A stretch of DNA of 64,000 nt from CAVYHX01 sp963768415 (GTDB lineage: Bacteria > Pseudomonadota > Gammaproteobacteria > UBA9214), in NCBI GenBank assembly GCA_963768415.1, contig CAVYHX010000017.1:30592-94591 (forward strand), given 5' to 3'. The notes beneath the pieces are model-generated. The model worked only from the letters and a program-made list of their open reading frames with translations, did no database searches and was not told the origin of the DNA. A program made the position numbers and the translations under genes. Below, piece after piece: positions 1 to 9,523 of the stretch (position 1 is the stretch's first letter; each line of letters begins with the position of its first letter).

Positions 1-287
<287 letters not shown>

Positions 288-541
288 GTTCCTGCTACTC
301 GGTTGGTTAAATTGTTGATTTACTAGAACGACAAGCGACTTCAGACCACATTCCGGCTAACCTGCGCGGCGGTTACTGGCATCCGGGTAAACATCAGGGC
401 GGTTTCGCTCAATAACAGCGCGGCGCGATTATAAACCAAAGTGGCGACAAATCCATGGATCGGGGGTTATTGTCTCATTTTCCCGTCAATCTGCCCGGTT
501 ACGGAGAGATTTTACGTGCTTTCACCATCCGCAGCCGCCGG

Positions 542-547
542 TATAAT
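542..547 (+). promoter_or_regulatory. Possible -10 box upstream of the YqcC gene
   Basis: A perfect TATAAT lies 6 bases before the ATG at 554. This would place the transcription start almost on the start codon and give a leaderless or very short-leader message. No good -35 box sits at 16-18 bases; TTCACC at 521-526 is 15 away. The 266 bases between the EF-G start and this gene show nothing else I can name. Confidence 0.35.
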
Positions 548-553
548 GCCGGC

Positions 554-898
554 ATGCATGATATCCCGAATCGAATTGCCGACGTCCTGCTCGAGGTCGA
601 GGCGACCCTGCGTACCCACGGTCGCTGGGACCAGACCCGGCCGTCGCCCCGCGCCCTGGACAGCCGGCAGCCGTTCTGTATCGATACCCTGCGCTTTGAG
701 CAGTGGCTGCAGTGGATCTTCCTGCCGCGCATGAAAGACATCCTGGAGGGCAGCAAGCCGTTGCCGGTAAAGAGCGGGATTTTCAGCTACGCGGAACACT
801 ACCTGCACAAGAACGACCCGCCGACCACCAGTCTGCTGGTACTCATCCGCCGCTTCGATGACCTGATCGCAATTCAGTCCGCCGCACGGCCGCATTGA
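554..898 (+). CDS. yqcC: YqcC family (DUF446) protein
   Basis: A 114-residue soluble protein. The central block FEQWLQWIFLPRM and the acidic N-terminal helix match the YqcC/DUF446 family, small alpha-helical proteins of unknown function in gammaproteobacteria that are usually 105-115 residues long. I chose the ATG at 554 rather than the upstream in-frame start at 455, because the extension (residues 1-33 of the longer frame) has no family match and would overlap the likely promoter. It has no signal peptide or membrane segment. The neighbouring frmA gene is separated by a palindromic repeat, so the two are probably not one transcript. Confidence 0.75.
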   Translation: MHDIPNRIADVLLEVEATLRTHGRWDQTRPSPRALDSRQPFCIDTLRFEQWLQWIFLPRMKDILEGSKPLPVKSGIFSYAEHYLHKNDPPTTSLLVLIRRFDDLIAIQSAARPH

Positions 899-925
899 GC
901 AGCGCCCGTGTCAGTGAGAGGAGAA

Positions 926-981
926 CCGGGGTCAGATCCCGGTTTCAGCTAATATTCGGGGAAACTGGTATCTGACCCCGG
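926..981. repeat. REP-like palindrome GGGGTCAGAT/ATCTGACCCC
   Basis: A perfect 12-base inverted repeat (CCGGGGTCAGAT at 926-937 and its complement at 970-981) encloses a second, imperfect stem around GGTTTC/GAAAC. The whole 56 bases can fold into one long hairpin. It ends 20 bases before the frmA start codon. Elements with GGGGTCAGA ends are common dispersed palindromes in proteobacteria. A decayed copy lies at 2999-3056. Confidence 0.65.
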
Positions 982-1001
982 ATTTTCAAGGATGCACCAA
1001 A

Positions 1002-2112
1002 ATGAAAGCAAAAGCCGCTGTTGCATGGGAGGCGAACAAAGCCCCTCTCGATCGAAACGATCGACGTCGAAGGGCCGAAGGAGGGCGAGGTGCTACTCAG
1101 GGTCATCGCATCAGGTGTCTGCCATACGGATGCGTTCACCCTGTCCGGCGATGACCCCGAAGGCGTTTTCCCTGTCGTGCTGGGCCACGAGGGCGGCTGC
1201 GAAGTGGTGGAGTGCGGCCCCGGCGTCAAAGACCTGAAACCGGGCGATCATGTGATCCCGCTGTACATTCCCGAATGCGGCGAATGTGAATATTGCCATT
1301 CCACCAAAACCAACCTGTGCCAGTCCATTGCATCCACCGTGTGGACCGGCTACATGCCCGACGGCACGCGACGCTTTTCCATGAACGGCAAGCCGATTTA
1401 TCACTACATGGGCTGTTCCACTTTTTCCGAATATACCGTGGTGCCGGAAATCGCCCTGGCAAAAATCAACAAGGCGGCACCGCTGGACAAGGTCTGCCTG
1501 CTGGGTTGCGGCGTCACCACCGGTATCGGCGCGGTCATCAATACCGCCAAGGTGGAAGCCGGTTCCACGGTGGCGGTGTTCGGCCTGGGCGGCATCGGTC
1601 TGTCCTGTATCCAGGGCGCGGTGATGGCCAAGGCGGAACGCATCATCGCGGTCGACATCAACCCGGGCAAATGGGCGATGGCCAAGGCGCTGGGCGCGAC
1701 GGATTTCATCAACCCGAAGGAACTGAGCGGCAGCGTCACCGAGGCCATTGTTGAAATGACCAACGGCGGCGTCGACTATTCCTTCGAATGCATCGGCAAT
1801 GTGCACGTGATGCGCGAAGCACTGGAGTGCACCCACATGGGCTGGGGCGTTTCCACCATCATCGGCGTCGCCGGTGCCGGTCAGGAAATCTGCACCCGCC
1901 CGTTCCAGCTGGTCACCGGCCGCACCTGGAAGGGCACGGCGTTCGGCGGCGTCAAGGGCCGCACTGAATTGCCCGGCTACGTGGATCGCTACATGAGCGG
2001 CGAAATCGAGCTGGACAAGATGGTCACCCACACCATGCCGCTCGAGGATATCAACCGGGCATTCGATCTGATGCACAGCGGCGAAAGCATTCGCTCGGTG
2101 ATCATCTTCTGA
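1002..2112 (+). CDS. frmA: S-(hydroxymethyl)glutathione dehydrogenase (class III alcohol dehydrogenase), frameshifted near the start
   Basis: This enzyme oxidises the glutathione adduct of formaldehyde to S-formylglutathione with NAD+. The catalytic zinc region has GVCHTD near residue 45, the structural zinc loop has ECGECEYC plus a fourth cysteine in TNLC, and the cofactor fold has FGLGGIGLSC. The proper start is the ATG at 1002 (MKAKAAVAWEANK). One extra base at about 1038-1041, in an AAA run, throws this start out of frame with the rest of the gene. Removing it gives 369 residues, the usual length of FrmA. The uninterrupted frame would otherwise begin at an implausible TTG at 1021. It is followed after 13 bases by frmB, the next enzyme of the pathway. 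Confidence 0.9.
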
Positions 2113-2125
2113 GGCTGTTGACGTC

Positions 2126-2964
2126 ATGAAACAGATCGAAAGTATCAAGGAGTTTGGCGGCTGGCTGAACCGCTATGCAGCATCAGTCCACCAGCTGTCA
2201 TTGCAGCATGACGTTTTCCGTCTACCTGCCGCCGCAGGCTGAGACGGAAAAAGTGCCGGCCGTCTACTGGCTGTCGGGACTGACCTGCACCGATGACAAT
2301 GTCCGCACCAAGGCCGGCGCGCAACGTTATGCGGCTGAACTCGGGCTGGCCCTGGTCATGCCGGACACCAGCCCGCGCGGCGATGACGTGGCCGATGAAC
2401 CGGATCGTTACGACCTGGGCAAGGGCGCCGGCTTTTATGTCAATGCCACACAGGCGCCCTGGTCAACGCATTACCAGATGTACGACTATGTCACCGCGGA
2501 ACTGCCGGCATTGATCGAAGCCCATCTGCCGGTACTGCCCGGCGTCAAGTCCATCAGCGGGCATTCCATGGGTGGTCACGGCGCATTGATCTGCGCACTG
2601 AAGGAAACAGGCGCCTACCGTTCCGTTTCCGCCTTTTCACCCATCTGTCATCCCGCTCAAATGCCCCTGGGGTGAGGGTTGTTTCGGCGCTTATCTGGGT
2701 GATGATAAAGAACAGTGGAAGGCCTACGATGCAACCGAACTGATCAAGGCCGGGCACAGCGCCATTCCGGTATTGATCGATCAGGGTACCGATGACGAAT
2801 TTCTGGCCGAACAGCTGTTCCCGCAGGATCTGCAAGCGGCCTATGCAGAACAGGGCGGGTCCATCACGCTGCGCATGCAGGAAGGCTACGATCACAGCTA
2901 TCATTTCATTGCCACATTCATCGGCGAACACCTGGCCTATCATGCCAAAGTCCTGCGGGGATAG
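2126..2964 (+). CDS. frmB: S-formylglutathione hydrolase (two apparent frameshifts)
   Basis: An alpha/beta-hydrolase of the esterase D family that splits S-formylglutathione into formate and glutathione. The N-terminus MKQIESIKEFGGWLNRY is typical. The nucleophile serine is in GHSMGGHG, the acid is in DQGTDDEF and the histidine is in GYDHSYHF. The reading frame breaks twice, by one extra base near 2177 (after a TAT codon) and one near 2659-2661 (an AAA run). Removing both gives 278 residues, the normal family length. Together with frmA directly upstream it forms a complete glutathione-dependent formaldehyde detoxification pair. No FrmR repressor gene is adjacent. Confidence 0.88.
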
Positions 2965-2998
2965 AGCCTCTCCTGCCGGGCGAAAGGTCAGCTAAACC

Positions 2999-3056
2999 AG
3001 GGTCAGAACCCGGATTCCGGGAATATCAGGGAAAACTGGTGCCTCAGTCTGACTCC
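2999..3056. repeat. Decayed copy of the GGGGTCAGAT palindrome
   Basis: The segment carries AGGGTCAGAACCCGG, a central GGGAAAACTGG and TCTGACTCC. These are in the same order and spacing as the intact element at 926-981 but with several mismatches. The two copies flank the frmAB pair. Confidence 0.5.
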
Positions 3057-3096
3057 ATTGATACCATTGATATCCTCAGCTACAGGTAACGAATCA

Positions 3097-3399
3097 ATGC
3101 GGGGACGTTTCATCTTACTGGCTCTTGGTTTGCTGCTGATGTCCTGTGAGGACGGGCAGGAGGTCAGTGCACAGCGGTTTGCCGGGATATGGCAAGACTC
3201 ATACTCCAATGCCGCTATTTCCTGGTGGTACCTGGGGGAAGATGATCAAAATTTCTTTCTGGAAGAAAAACGGCCGCCTGAAAAACGGCTTTACAGGGTT
3301 CCGAAGTCGCATATCCGGATAAACGGCATTGTCAGGGTCGGCCACGGGAAACCAAAAGACCCTGTCAGTCTAACGGCCCGGAACATAGAGTTTATGTAA
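3097..3399 (+). CDS. Small predicted lipoprotein, unknown function
   Basis: A 100-residue protein starting at the ATG at 3097. A short hydrophobic signal ends in a lipobox-like LLLMSC, so the mature protein would begin at Cys17 followed by acidic EDG. The mature part is rich in aromatic residues (WWYLG, NFFLEE) and has no domain I recognise. The segment IWQDSYSNAAISWWY recalls small beta-rich envelope lipoproteins, but this is only an impression. Other genes nearby do not suggest a role. Confidence 0.5.
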   Translation: MRGRFILLALGLLLMSCEDGQEVSAQRFAGIWQDSYSNAAISWWYLGEDDQNFFLEEKRPPEKRLYRVPKSHIRINGIVRVGHGKPKDPVSLTARNIEFM

Positions 3400-3479
3400 C
3401 CGATCCGGTCACAATCTGCCGGGATTGCGGCAGCCCTGGTGTGGTCACCATTTCTGAAGGTCAATTGATACGGAGTAGC

Positions 3480-3887
3480 ATGATGACAATCGAAAGCAGA
3501 CTGGCTGTATCACTTTTCTTCCTGAGAATATCGATTTTCCTGGTAATGCTGGTTTGGACGCTCGACAAGTTTATTAATCCGCAACATGCAGCCGCGGTAT
3601 ATGAAAAATTTTATCTTATTGGCGGGCTCGGCAGTCAGATCATGACTGTCATCGGGGTGATCGAGCTGATTATTCTGGTCGCGTTCGTCGCCGGTTATAT
3701 GAAATTTTATACCTATGGCAGCGTACTCCTGCTGCATGCGGTTTCCACGTTTTCTTCTTACAAGCAGTACCTGGCGCCCTATGATGGCCCCAATATACTG
3801 TTTTTCGCGGCCTGGCCCATGCTGGCCGGGTGCCTGGCCCTGTTTTTATTGCGCGCTTACGATACCCGGCTTGTGGCGGAAAAATAA
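3480..3887 (+). CDS. Small integral membrane protein, DoxX-like topology
   Basis: About 135 residues with four strongly hydrophobic segments (roughly residues 8-27, 47-70, 73-90 and 104-125). This is the layout of DoxX-type quinone-associated or small carrier-like membrane proteins. I see no catalytic or metal-binding motif, so the family link rests on size and topology only. Two adjacent ATGs (3480 and 3483) follow the ribosome site GGAG at 3472-3475; the second has the better spacing. The polyphosphate kinase gene follows after 41 bases. Confidence 0.6.
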   Translation: MMTIESRLAVSLFFLRISIFLVMLVWTLDKFINPQHAAAVYEKFYLIGGLGSQIMTVIGVIELIILVAFVAGYMKFYTYGSVLLLHAVSTFSSYKQYLAPYDGPNILFFAAWPMLAGCLALFLLRAYDTRLVAEK

Positions 3888-3928
3888 ATTTTTCTGCGGC
3901 AGCCCCGATCAGTACTCAGGAGACAACC

Positions 3929-4813
3929 ATGCTGGAAGCAGGTGAACATCCCTATCTCGTTCCTTTCGACGGCGCTTTTGACCCGGATGGCCTGCAGACG
4001 GCGCCGCCGGCAGATGTGCCGGACAAGAAGAAGTTAAAGTCGAAACTGGCCAGGTGTGTCAAGTCGCTTGATGACTTGCAGCGCATGCTCTACGCGCATG
4101 ACAAATATTCCATACTGCTCGTTTTTCAGGCGATGGATGCTGCCGGCAAGGACAGCACCATACGCGCGGTGCTCAGCGGACTGAACCCGGCCGGTTTCCA
4201 GGTATTCTCGTTCAAGCAACCCAGTGCTGAGGAGCTGGATCACGATTTCCTGTGGCGTACCAGCAGGCGCCTGCCCGAACGGGGGCGCATTGGTGTGTTC
4301 AATCGCAGCTACTACGAGGAAGTGCTGGTGGTGCGCGTGCATCCGGAGTTTCTCCAGTACCAGCGGCTGCCGGCTGCCGTCGATACCGGTTCGTTCTGGG
4401 AGCAACGCTACGCATCCATTCGTGCTCATGAACGCCATCTGGCGGAAAACGGCACCATAATACTCAAGTTCTGGCTGAACGTTTCCAGGGAAGAGCAGCG
4501 CAACCGGTTTTTATCCCGTCTCGTGGAGCCGGAAAAAAACTGGAAGTTCTCGGCCGGGGATGTCAAGGAACGGCAGCACTGGGATGCATACCAGAAGGCT
4601 TATCACGCGGCGGTCGCTGCGACGTCACGCCCGTGGGCGCCCTGGTATGCAATCCCCGCCGACAACAAACCCTACATGCGCTGGTGCGTTGCCGATGTGC
4701 TGGAGCAGACCCTGAAGAATCTGCCCATCCATTATCCGCGTGTCAGCAGCGCAGATAAAACGCTGTTCAAGTCGCTGCAGCAGCAACTGGAGAAAGAGGT
4801 GGTCCGGGATTGA
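3929..4813 (+). CDS. ppk2: Polyphosphate kinase 2 family protein
   Basis: A soluble 294-residue enzyme that transfers phosphate between polyphosphate and nucleoside di- or monophosphates. It has the PPK2 Walker A variant FQAMDAAGKDS near residue 70, the conserved FNRSYYEEVLVVRVHP stretch, and the lid-region WKFSAGDVKERQHWDAY. Length and motifs fit single-domain PPK2; the exact subclass (AMP- or ADP-using) cannot be read reliably by eye. The ATG at 3929 is chosen because AGGAG at 3918-3922 precedes it; the longer frame runs back into the membrane-protein gene. Confidence 0.88.
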   Translation: MLEAGEHPYLVPFDGAFDPDGLQTAPPADVPDKKKLKSKLARCVKSLDDLQRMLYAHDKYSILLVFQAMDAAGKDSTIRAVLSGLNPAGFQVFSFKQPSAEELDHDFLWRTSRRLPERGRIGVFNRSYYEEVLVVRVHPEFLQYQRLPAAVDTGSFWEQRYASIRAHERHLAENGTIILKFWLNVSREEQRNRFLSRLVEPEKNWKFSAGDVKERQHWDAYQKAYHAAVAATSRPWAPWYAIPADNKPYMRWCVADVLEQTLKNLPIHYPRVSSADKTLFKSLQQQLEKEVVRD

Positions 4814-4883
4814 CGGAACGGGAGGCCGGCGAAGCGGCTGTGCACATTCGCTGGCGGACCCCGATCCGTAACTGCATTCCAGC

Positions 4884-5387
4884 CTAGAACATCAGCTTTT
4901 CTTCAATCGCATCGATCCCTGCCTGGGCGCACTTTTGATCTTCAGCGCCACCGGGTGCGCCCGAGACGCCCACGGCACCCACCAGCGTGCCCGCGGCTGT
5001 TACCGGGATCCCGCCACCGATCATCATGGCATCGTTGACAAAGCGCACGCCGGACTGGCGCTTGCCGGCCTGCGTCTCTTCCATCATTGTCAGCGTATCG
5101 GTACGAAAACTGGCGGCGGTCCAGGCCTTGCGCCGGGCGGTATCCGGGGTATGTGCACCGGCCAGCTGGTCACGCAGGACCACCTGGACAACGCCTGCGC
5201 GGTCCACGACAGCCACCGCCACCTGAAAGCCGGCGGCCCTGCAGGCCTTGAGGGTTGCCTGTGCGAGTTCCAGGGCAAGGTCCGGCTTCAGGGCTTTGAA
5301 TGTGGCGAGGGCCTCTTCCTCGGCGGATGCGCTGGCGGCAGTCAGGCTGGCGAGACACAGACAGATCACTTGCAGTGTGGTTTTCAT
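4884..5387 (-). CDS. Exported HbpS/GlcG-like (DUF336) protein
   Basis: A 167-residue protein with a clear Sec signal peptide ending near ASASA (residue 22), so it acts in the periplasm. The body has the heme-degrading/HbpS family pattern: AVAVVDRAGVVQVVLR, RRKAWTAASFRT, GGGIPV near the middle, and GAVGVSGAPGGAEDQKCA at the end. In other bacteria this family binds heme or modulates redox sensing. What it does here is not known. It is divergent from SQR and shares a 248-base intergenic region with it. Confidence 0.75.
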   Translation of the reverse strand: MKTTLQVICLCLASLTAASASAEEEALATFKALKPDLALELAQATLKACRAAGFQVAVAVVDRAGVVQVVLRDQLAGAHTPDTARRKAWTAASFRTDTLTMMEETQAGKRQSGVRFVNDAMMIGGGIPVTAAGTLVGAVGVSGAPGGAEDQKCAQAGIDAIEEKLMF

Positions 5388-5529
5388 AGGTTCTATTCCT
5401 TACTCGGGGTCAAGGTCATGGGTTTGAGGTGCTGACATTATATACGCATTCACGCCGGTATCCATGTGGTGTTGCACCATGCAAATCAAGCGTTTGTCCC
5501 GCAGCATTTTTACATGACAGCTCGCAGAA

Positions 5530-5543
5530 TTGACCTGGATCAA
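5530..5543. promoter_or_regulatory. FNR/ANR-like box TTGAC-N4-ATCAA
   Basis: TTGACCTGGATCAA differs from the FNR/ANR consensus TTGAT-N4-ATCAA at one base. It lies 93 bases before the SQR start and 143 bases before the divergent HbpS-like gene, so it could control either one in response to low oxygen. The rest of 5388-5635 holds no gene. Confidence 0.5.
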
Positions 5544-5635
5544 CGTGTATTTGCGGACCTTGTGCAAGACTCCTGCTGAAATTTTGATGGCCACGTCCCG
5601 GCAGCCGGCCGGGCACTGTGTACAGGAGACAGGCA

Positions 5636-6907
5636 ATGGCACATGTTGTGATACTTGGCGCAGGCACTGGCGGTATGCCGGCTGCCTATGAAATGCGTGA
5701 TGTCCTCGGTAATGATCACAAGATCACGGTGGTGAACAGATCAGAATCGTTTCAGTTTGTCCCTTCGAATCCCTGGGCGGCAGTGGGCTGGCGTGAGCGC
5801 AGTGATATCACCTTTCCGATAGAACCGTACCTGAAGAAACGCAACATCGATTTTATTGCCGGTAATGTTGTGCGCATCGATCCTGGCGGGAATCAGCTCA
5901 CTTTCGATAATGACACCCGGCTTGACTACGATTATCTGGTTATCACGACCGGTCCCAAACTTGCCTTTGAGGAAGTTCCGGGCTCCGGCCCAGAGGGCGG
6001 TCATACCGTTTCGGTGTGTACCATCGACCATGCGGAACAGGCCAGGGCGGGTTATGAAAAACTGCTCGAGAATCCCGGTCACGTGATTGTCGGTGCCATG
6101 CCGTTTGCCAGCTGTTTTGGACCGGCCTACGAGTTCGCCTTCATTCTCGATGCCGATTTGCGCAAGCGCAGGAAGCGGAACAAGGTACCCATGACCTTTG
6201 TAACCAGCGAGCCCTATATCGGCCATCTGGGTCTGGGTGGTGTGGGTGACTCGAAGGGGCTGCTGGAAAGCGAGTTGCGCAATCACGATATCAAGTGGAT
6301 TACCAATGCGAAAGTAACGCAGGTAGATGCAGGCAGGATGTATGTGGACGAGCTCAATGCAGATGGTGAGGTAGCCAGGAAACATGAGCTGGAATTCGAC
6401 TACTCGATGATGTTGCCGGCGTTCAAGGGCGTGGACTGCGTTTCCGGTGTAGAAGGACTGTGCAATCCGCGCGGGTTTGTGATTGTGGATGAACACCAGC
6501 GTAATCCAACCTACAGGAATATCTATTCAGCGGGTGTATGCATCGCAATACCACCCGTGGAGGCCACTCCGGTGCCGACCGGCGCGCCCAAGACGGGTTA
6601 CATGATCGAGTCCATGGTAACGGCGCTTGTGCATAATATAAATGAGGATATCAACGGCAAGGAGCTCAGCCATACCGCCACCTGGAACGCAATCTGTCTT
6701 GCGGATATGGGTGATACCGGCGCCGCCTTCGTGGCGTTGCCGCAGATCCCGCCGCGGAATGTCGCCTGGATGAAAAAGGGAAAGTGGGTCCATTATGCGA
6801 AGATTGCCTTTGAGAAATACTTCATACGCAAGATGAAGAAGGGCACATCTGAACCGCTTTACGAGAAGTACATTCTCAAGTCACTGGGGATTGAAAAGCT
6901 GAATTGA
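5636..6907 (+). CDS. sqr: Sulfide:quinone oxidoreductase
   Basis: A 423-residue FAD enzyme that oxidises sulfide to sulfane sulfur and passes electrons to the quinone pool at the membrane. The N-terminal dinucleotide fold is VVILGAGTGGMPAA. Three cysteines sit at 128 (SVCTIDHAE), 160 (FASCFGPAYEF) and 354 (AICLADMGDTG), matching the redox cysteines of characterised SQRs of the Acidithiobacillus type. The C-terminus has basic and amphipathic stretches (MKKGKWVHYAKIAFEKYFIRKMKKG) suited to membrane attachment. The start at 5636 follows CAGGAG at 5623-5628. It is a single gene, possibly under the FNR-like box upstream. Confidence 0.93.
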   Translation: MAHVVILGAGTGGMPAAYEMRDVLGNDHKITVVNRSESFQFVPSNPWAAVGWRERSDITFPIEPYLKKRNIDFIAGNVVRIDPGGNQLTFDNDTRLDYDYLVITTGPKLAFEEVPGSGPEGGHTVSVCTIDHAEQARAGYEKLLENPGHVIVGAMPFASCFGPAYEFAFILDADLRKRRKRNKVPMTFVTSEPYIGHLGLGGVGDSKGLLESELRNHDIKWITNAKVTQVDAGRMYVDELNADGEVARKHELEFDYSMMLPAFKGVDCVSGVEGLCNPRGFVIVDEHQRNPTYRNIYSAGVCIAIPPVEATPVPTGAPKTGYMIESMVTALVHNINEDINGKELSHTATWNAICLADMGDTGAAFVALPQIPPRNVAWMKKGKWVHYAKIAFEKYFIRKMKKGTSEPLYEKYILKSLGIEKLN

Positions 6908-6985
6908 CTGCATTCGGGCAGGGTAATTCACGGGTAAGGGCGAGAGCACCCGAATAACCGCCGCGCAGTAATGCTGTGCCGCGGC

Positions 6986-9145
6986 TTATTTGTCGTCGGT
7001 TTCGATAATCCCGGCGAGGGCGGCTTCATCCTCGAAGTCGTGTGTGAGTTCCTTGGTGGGTTCCTGTACCAGGTTACCCTGGATGTAATCGATGCTGTAT
7101 TGCCAGAGCATGACCAGGCAATGGGCATCATCTACATGTTCCGCGATACACTGGGTATCGTTACTGCGGGCAAGATCGACGATGGCCTTCACCTTTTGCT
7201 GATTGTCCTTGCTGCTCGCAAGATTGTTGATCAGCGAGCCATCAATTTTCAGAAAATCGACGGCGAGGTATTTGATGATTTCGGGATTATTGGCGTAGCC
7301 AAAATGCTCAATGGTCACCTTGCAGCCAATGGCGCGCACAGCCCTGGAAAATGATTGTGTTTCGTGCGGCTTGTTTGCAGCAACCGATTCCGCAATTTCG
7401 AATATAATGGATTCGCCCGCCAGGTTGAACCGCTTCAGTTGCAGATCGATCCACTCCGGGAGTTTCGGATCAGTGAGTGTTTCACCCGACAGCTTGATGA
7501 AGAACGCTATGTTTTCCTCTTCCTTGTGCTTGGCAGCCAGCATCTTGAAAGCTTTCTGGATTACCCGGCGGTCAATGTCCATGATGAGGGGCGATTTTTC
7601 CGCCAGCGCCAGGAACTGGCCGGGCAATATGACTTGACCATCCTCATCGAGGACGCGCAGCAGTACCTCGTAGTGCCCGCCAGACTTGCCATTCAGGCTG
7701 ATGACGGGCTGGTAGACCAGGTAAAACCGGTCATCGTCAATGGTTTTCCTGACCATGTCATCCATTTTGTCTTCGACTTCACGGTCGATTTGCGCGTCTA
7801 TGGTTGTGCTGTGGACATGGATCTGGTTGCCGCCGGATGTGCGGGCGAGTTCGCAGGCAAGATCCGCGCGCGAATGCGCATTCTGGGCATCCTTCACATG
7901 ATCGTTGATGACGCAGATGCCGATACTGCAGGTCGTGCTGACGGTTTGCTCGTCAATGGTCATGATACGTTTTTCTATCTTTGCGCGCAGGGTCTCGGCG
8001 AGCTGGTATGCACCTTCCTTGTAGCTGTAGTTGTTCAGCACCGTAAATGTATAGTCGCCAAACCGGGCTAATGTGTTTTCGTGTCCGTAAATTTCCCTTA
8101 TCAGTCCGGCAATATCGCTGATCAGGGTGTCACTGGCGATAATGCCGATCTTCTCGCGAATGGTCTTGAAGTTGTCAATCAGGATAAACGTGACCGCCTG
8201 GAATTTTCCGGATCTGGCGCTGGTGGTAATGTTCTCTTCCAGCACTTTCATGAAATACTGGCGATTGTAAAGCCCGGTAACCATGTCGTGGTGCCTGAGC
8301 GTATCCGGCGCTGACTTGGATATCGCGCGATCGTCGCTGGCGCGCACCGTGATCTGGGTGCAGAGCCTGTTGTCGATATTTGACTGCGGAAAATTCCATA
8401 TCTGTTTCAGTCAGCTCTGCATCATCCTGAACCAGCTTGACCTTGAGCCTGGTAATGTCATGACTGGCGAACGGATTACGCAGCAACTTCGTGAGCAGTT
8501 CATTGTGGTGCAGATCAATCCAGTTCAGCAGCGGTGTGCCAATGATCTCTTCATCGTTATCAAAGCCAAGCAGGTTGCTGTATGCGCCGTTGGCATAGAT
8601 ATGATTGCCATCATGGATATATGCGATGGCGTTGCGGCAGTCTTCCGTCAGGTCTGCACAGCGGGCTTCCTTTTCTCTCAGGGTATTTTCCAGTTCGTTG
8701 ACCCTGTGCTGTAACTGGATAAGCTCGAACTCACGTTCCAGACGGCTGACCCGGCGCTGCAGCGAGGCGGACCTGAGTTGCCTTTTTGACCGTACGCAGC
8801 AGCTGTTCCGATTGTCCGTTCTGGACGATGGCAGCCGCACCGCAATTTTCAGCGGATGTCGCAGTGCGTTTCGTCAGCTTGCTGGCCATCACGATAACCG
8901 GAATTTCAACACGTGTCCTGCGTGAGGAGGGCAGTCACGGATTCCAGGTCGGGCATGTTTTCGCCCTTGCCATACAGCACGATATCCGGTCTCGAGTCGA
9001 CCAGGAATTCTTCCAGTTGTTCGATGCTGCCCGGCTGGAGCGACTCTACCGCATAGCCTGCCTCTATCAGGCCGTTGGCTTGAGCCTGGTACCGGTCCCT
9101 GATGCCTTCGATGATTAGAACCTGATGTGATGCCTTGTTGTCCAC
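6986..9145 (-). CDS. FimX-like REC/PAS/degenerate GGDEF/degenerate EAL protein (three apparent frameshifts)
   Basis: After correction, about 718 residues. There is a receiver-like N-terminus (VLIIEGIRDRYQAQANGLIE) that lacks the phospho-acceptor pattern, a helical linker, and a PAS-like region around YIHDGNHIYANGAYSNLLGF. A GGDEF domain follows with the signature reduced to FGDYTF, then an EAL domain reading EVLLRVLDEDG instead of EAL. The same order and the EVL variant occur in FimX, which binds c-di-GMP without making or degrading it and acts in type IV pilus assembly. Extra bases near 8375, 8781-8790 (a T5 run) and 8909-8914 split the frame. The GTG at 9145 gives a natural N-terminus but is uncertain; a longer start at 9265 exists. 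No pilus genes are adjacent. Confidence 0.75.
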
Positions 9146-9523
9146 AGATCGACCTCGTTTGACACTGTCGCCGCATGCCTGCCATGAGCCACACCACGCA
9201 GCCGGCGGAATAAAACCACGGATGACAATTTCTTCGGCAATTCCGGGGGAGTCTTTAGCACTCAATAAGGTATGTACCGGACAAGCGCGGTGACCAGGGC
9301 GCCCCGATCAGGTGTGTGGCACTGAATCGGGACTGATCCCGGCATGGCCCGGCACAGCGGGCGGCTGCGCCTGCCGGCCCTGCCGGAGCCGGGTCTCCAG
9401 GAAGCACCAGTTCAAGCTGTGTGCCATTCAGCCGAACAACGAATGAGTAGCTCCGCGCTCCCCGGCTTGCAACCCGGGGATGAATTGATCACCAGGAATC
9501 AGATAGTGCAATCGACGAAAACC

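Noticed and set aside
1111..2148. Open frame of 345 codons on the minus strand opposite frmA
   Set aside because: It lies entirely within the conserved dehydrogenase, has a His/Ala/Asp-rich composition typical of antisense frames and no ribosome site.
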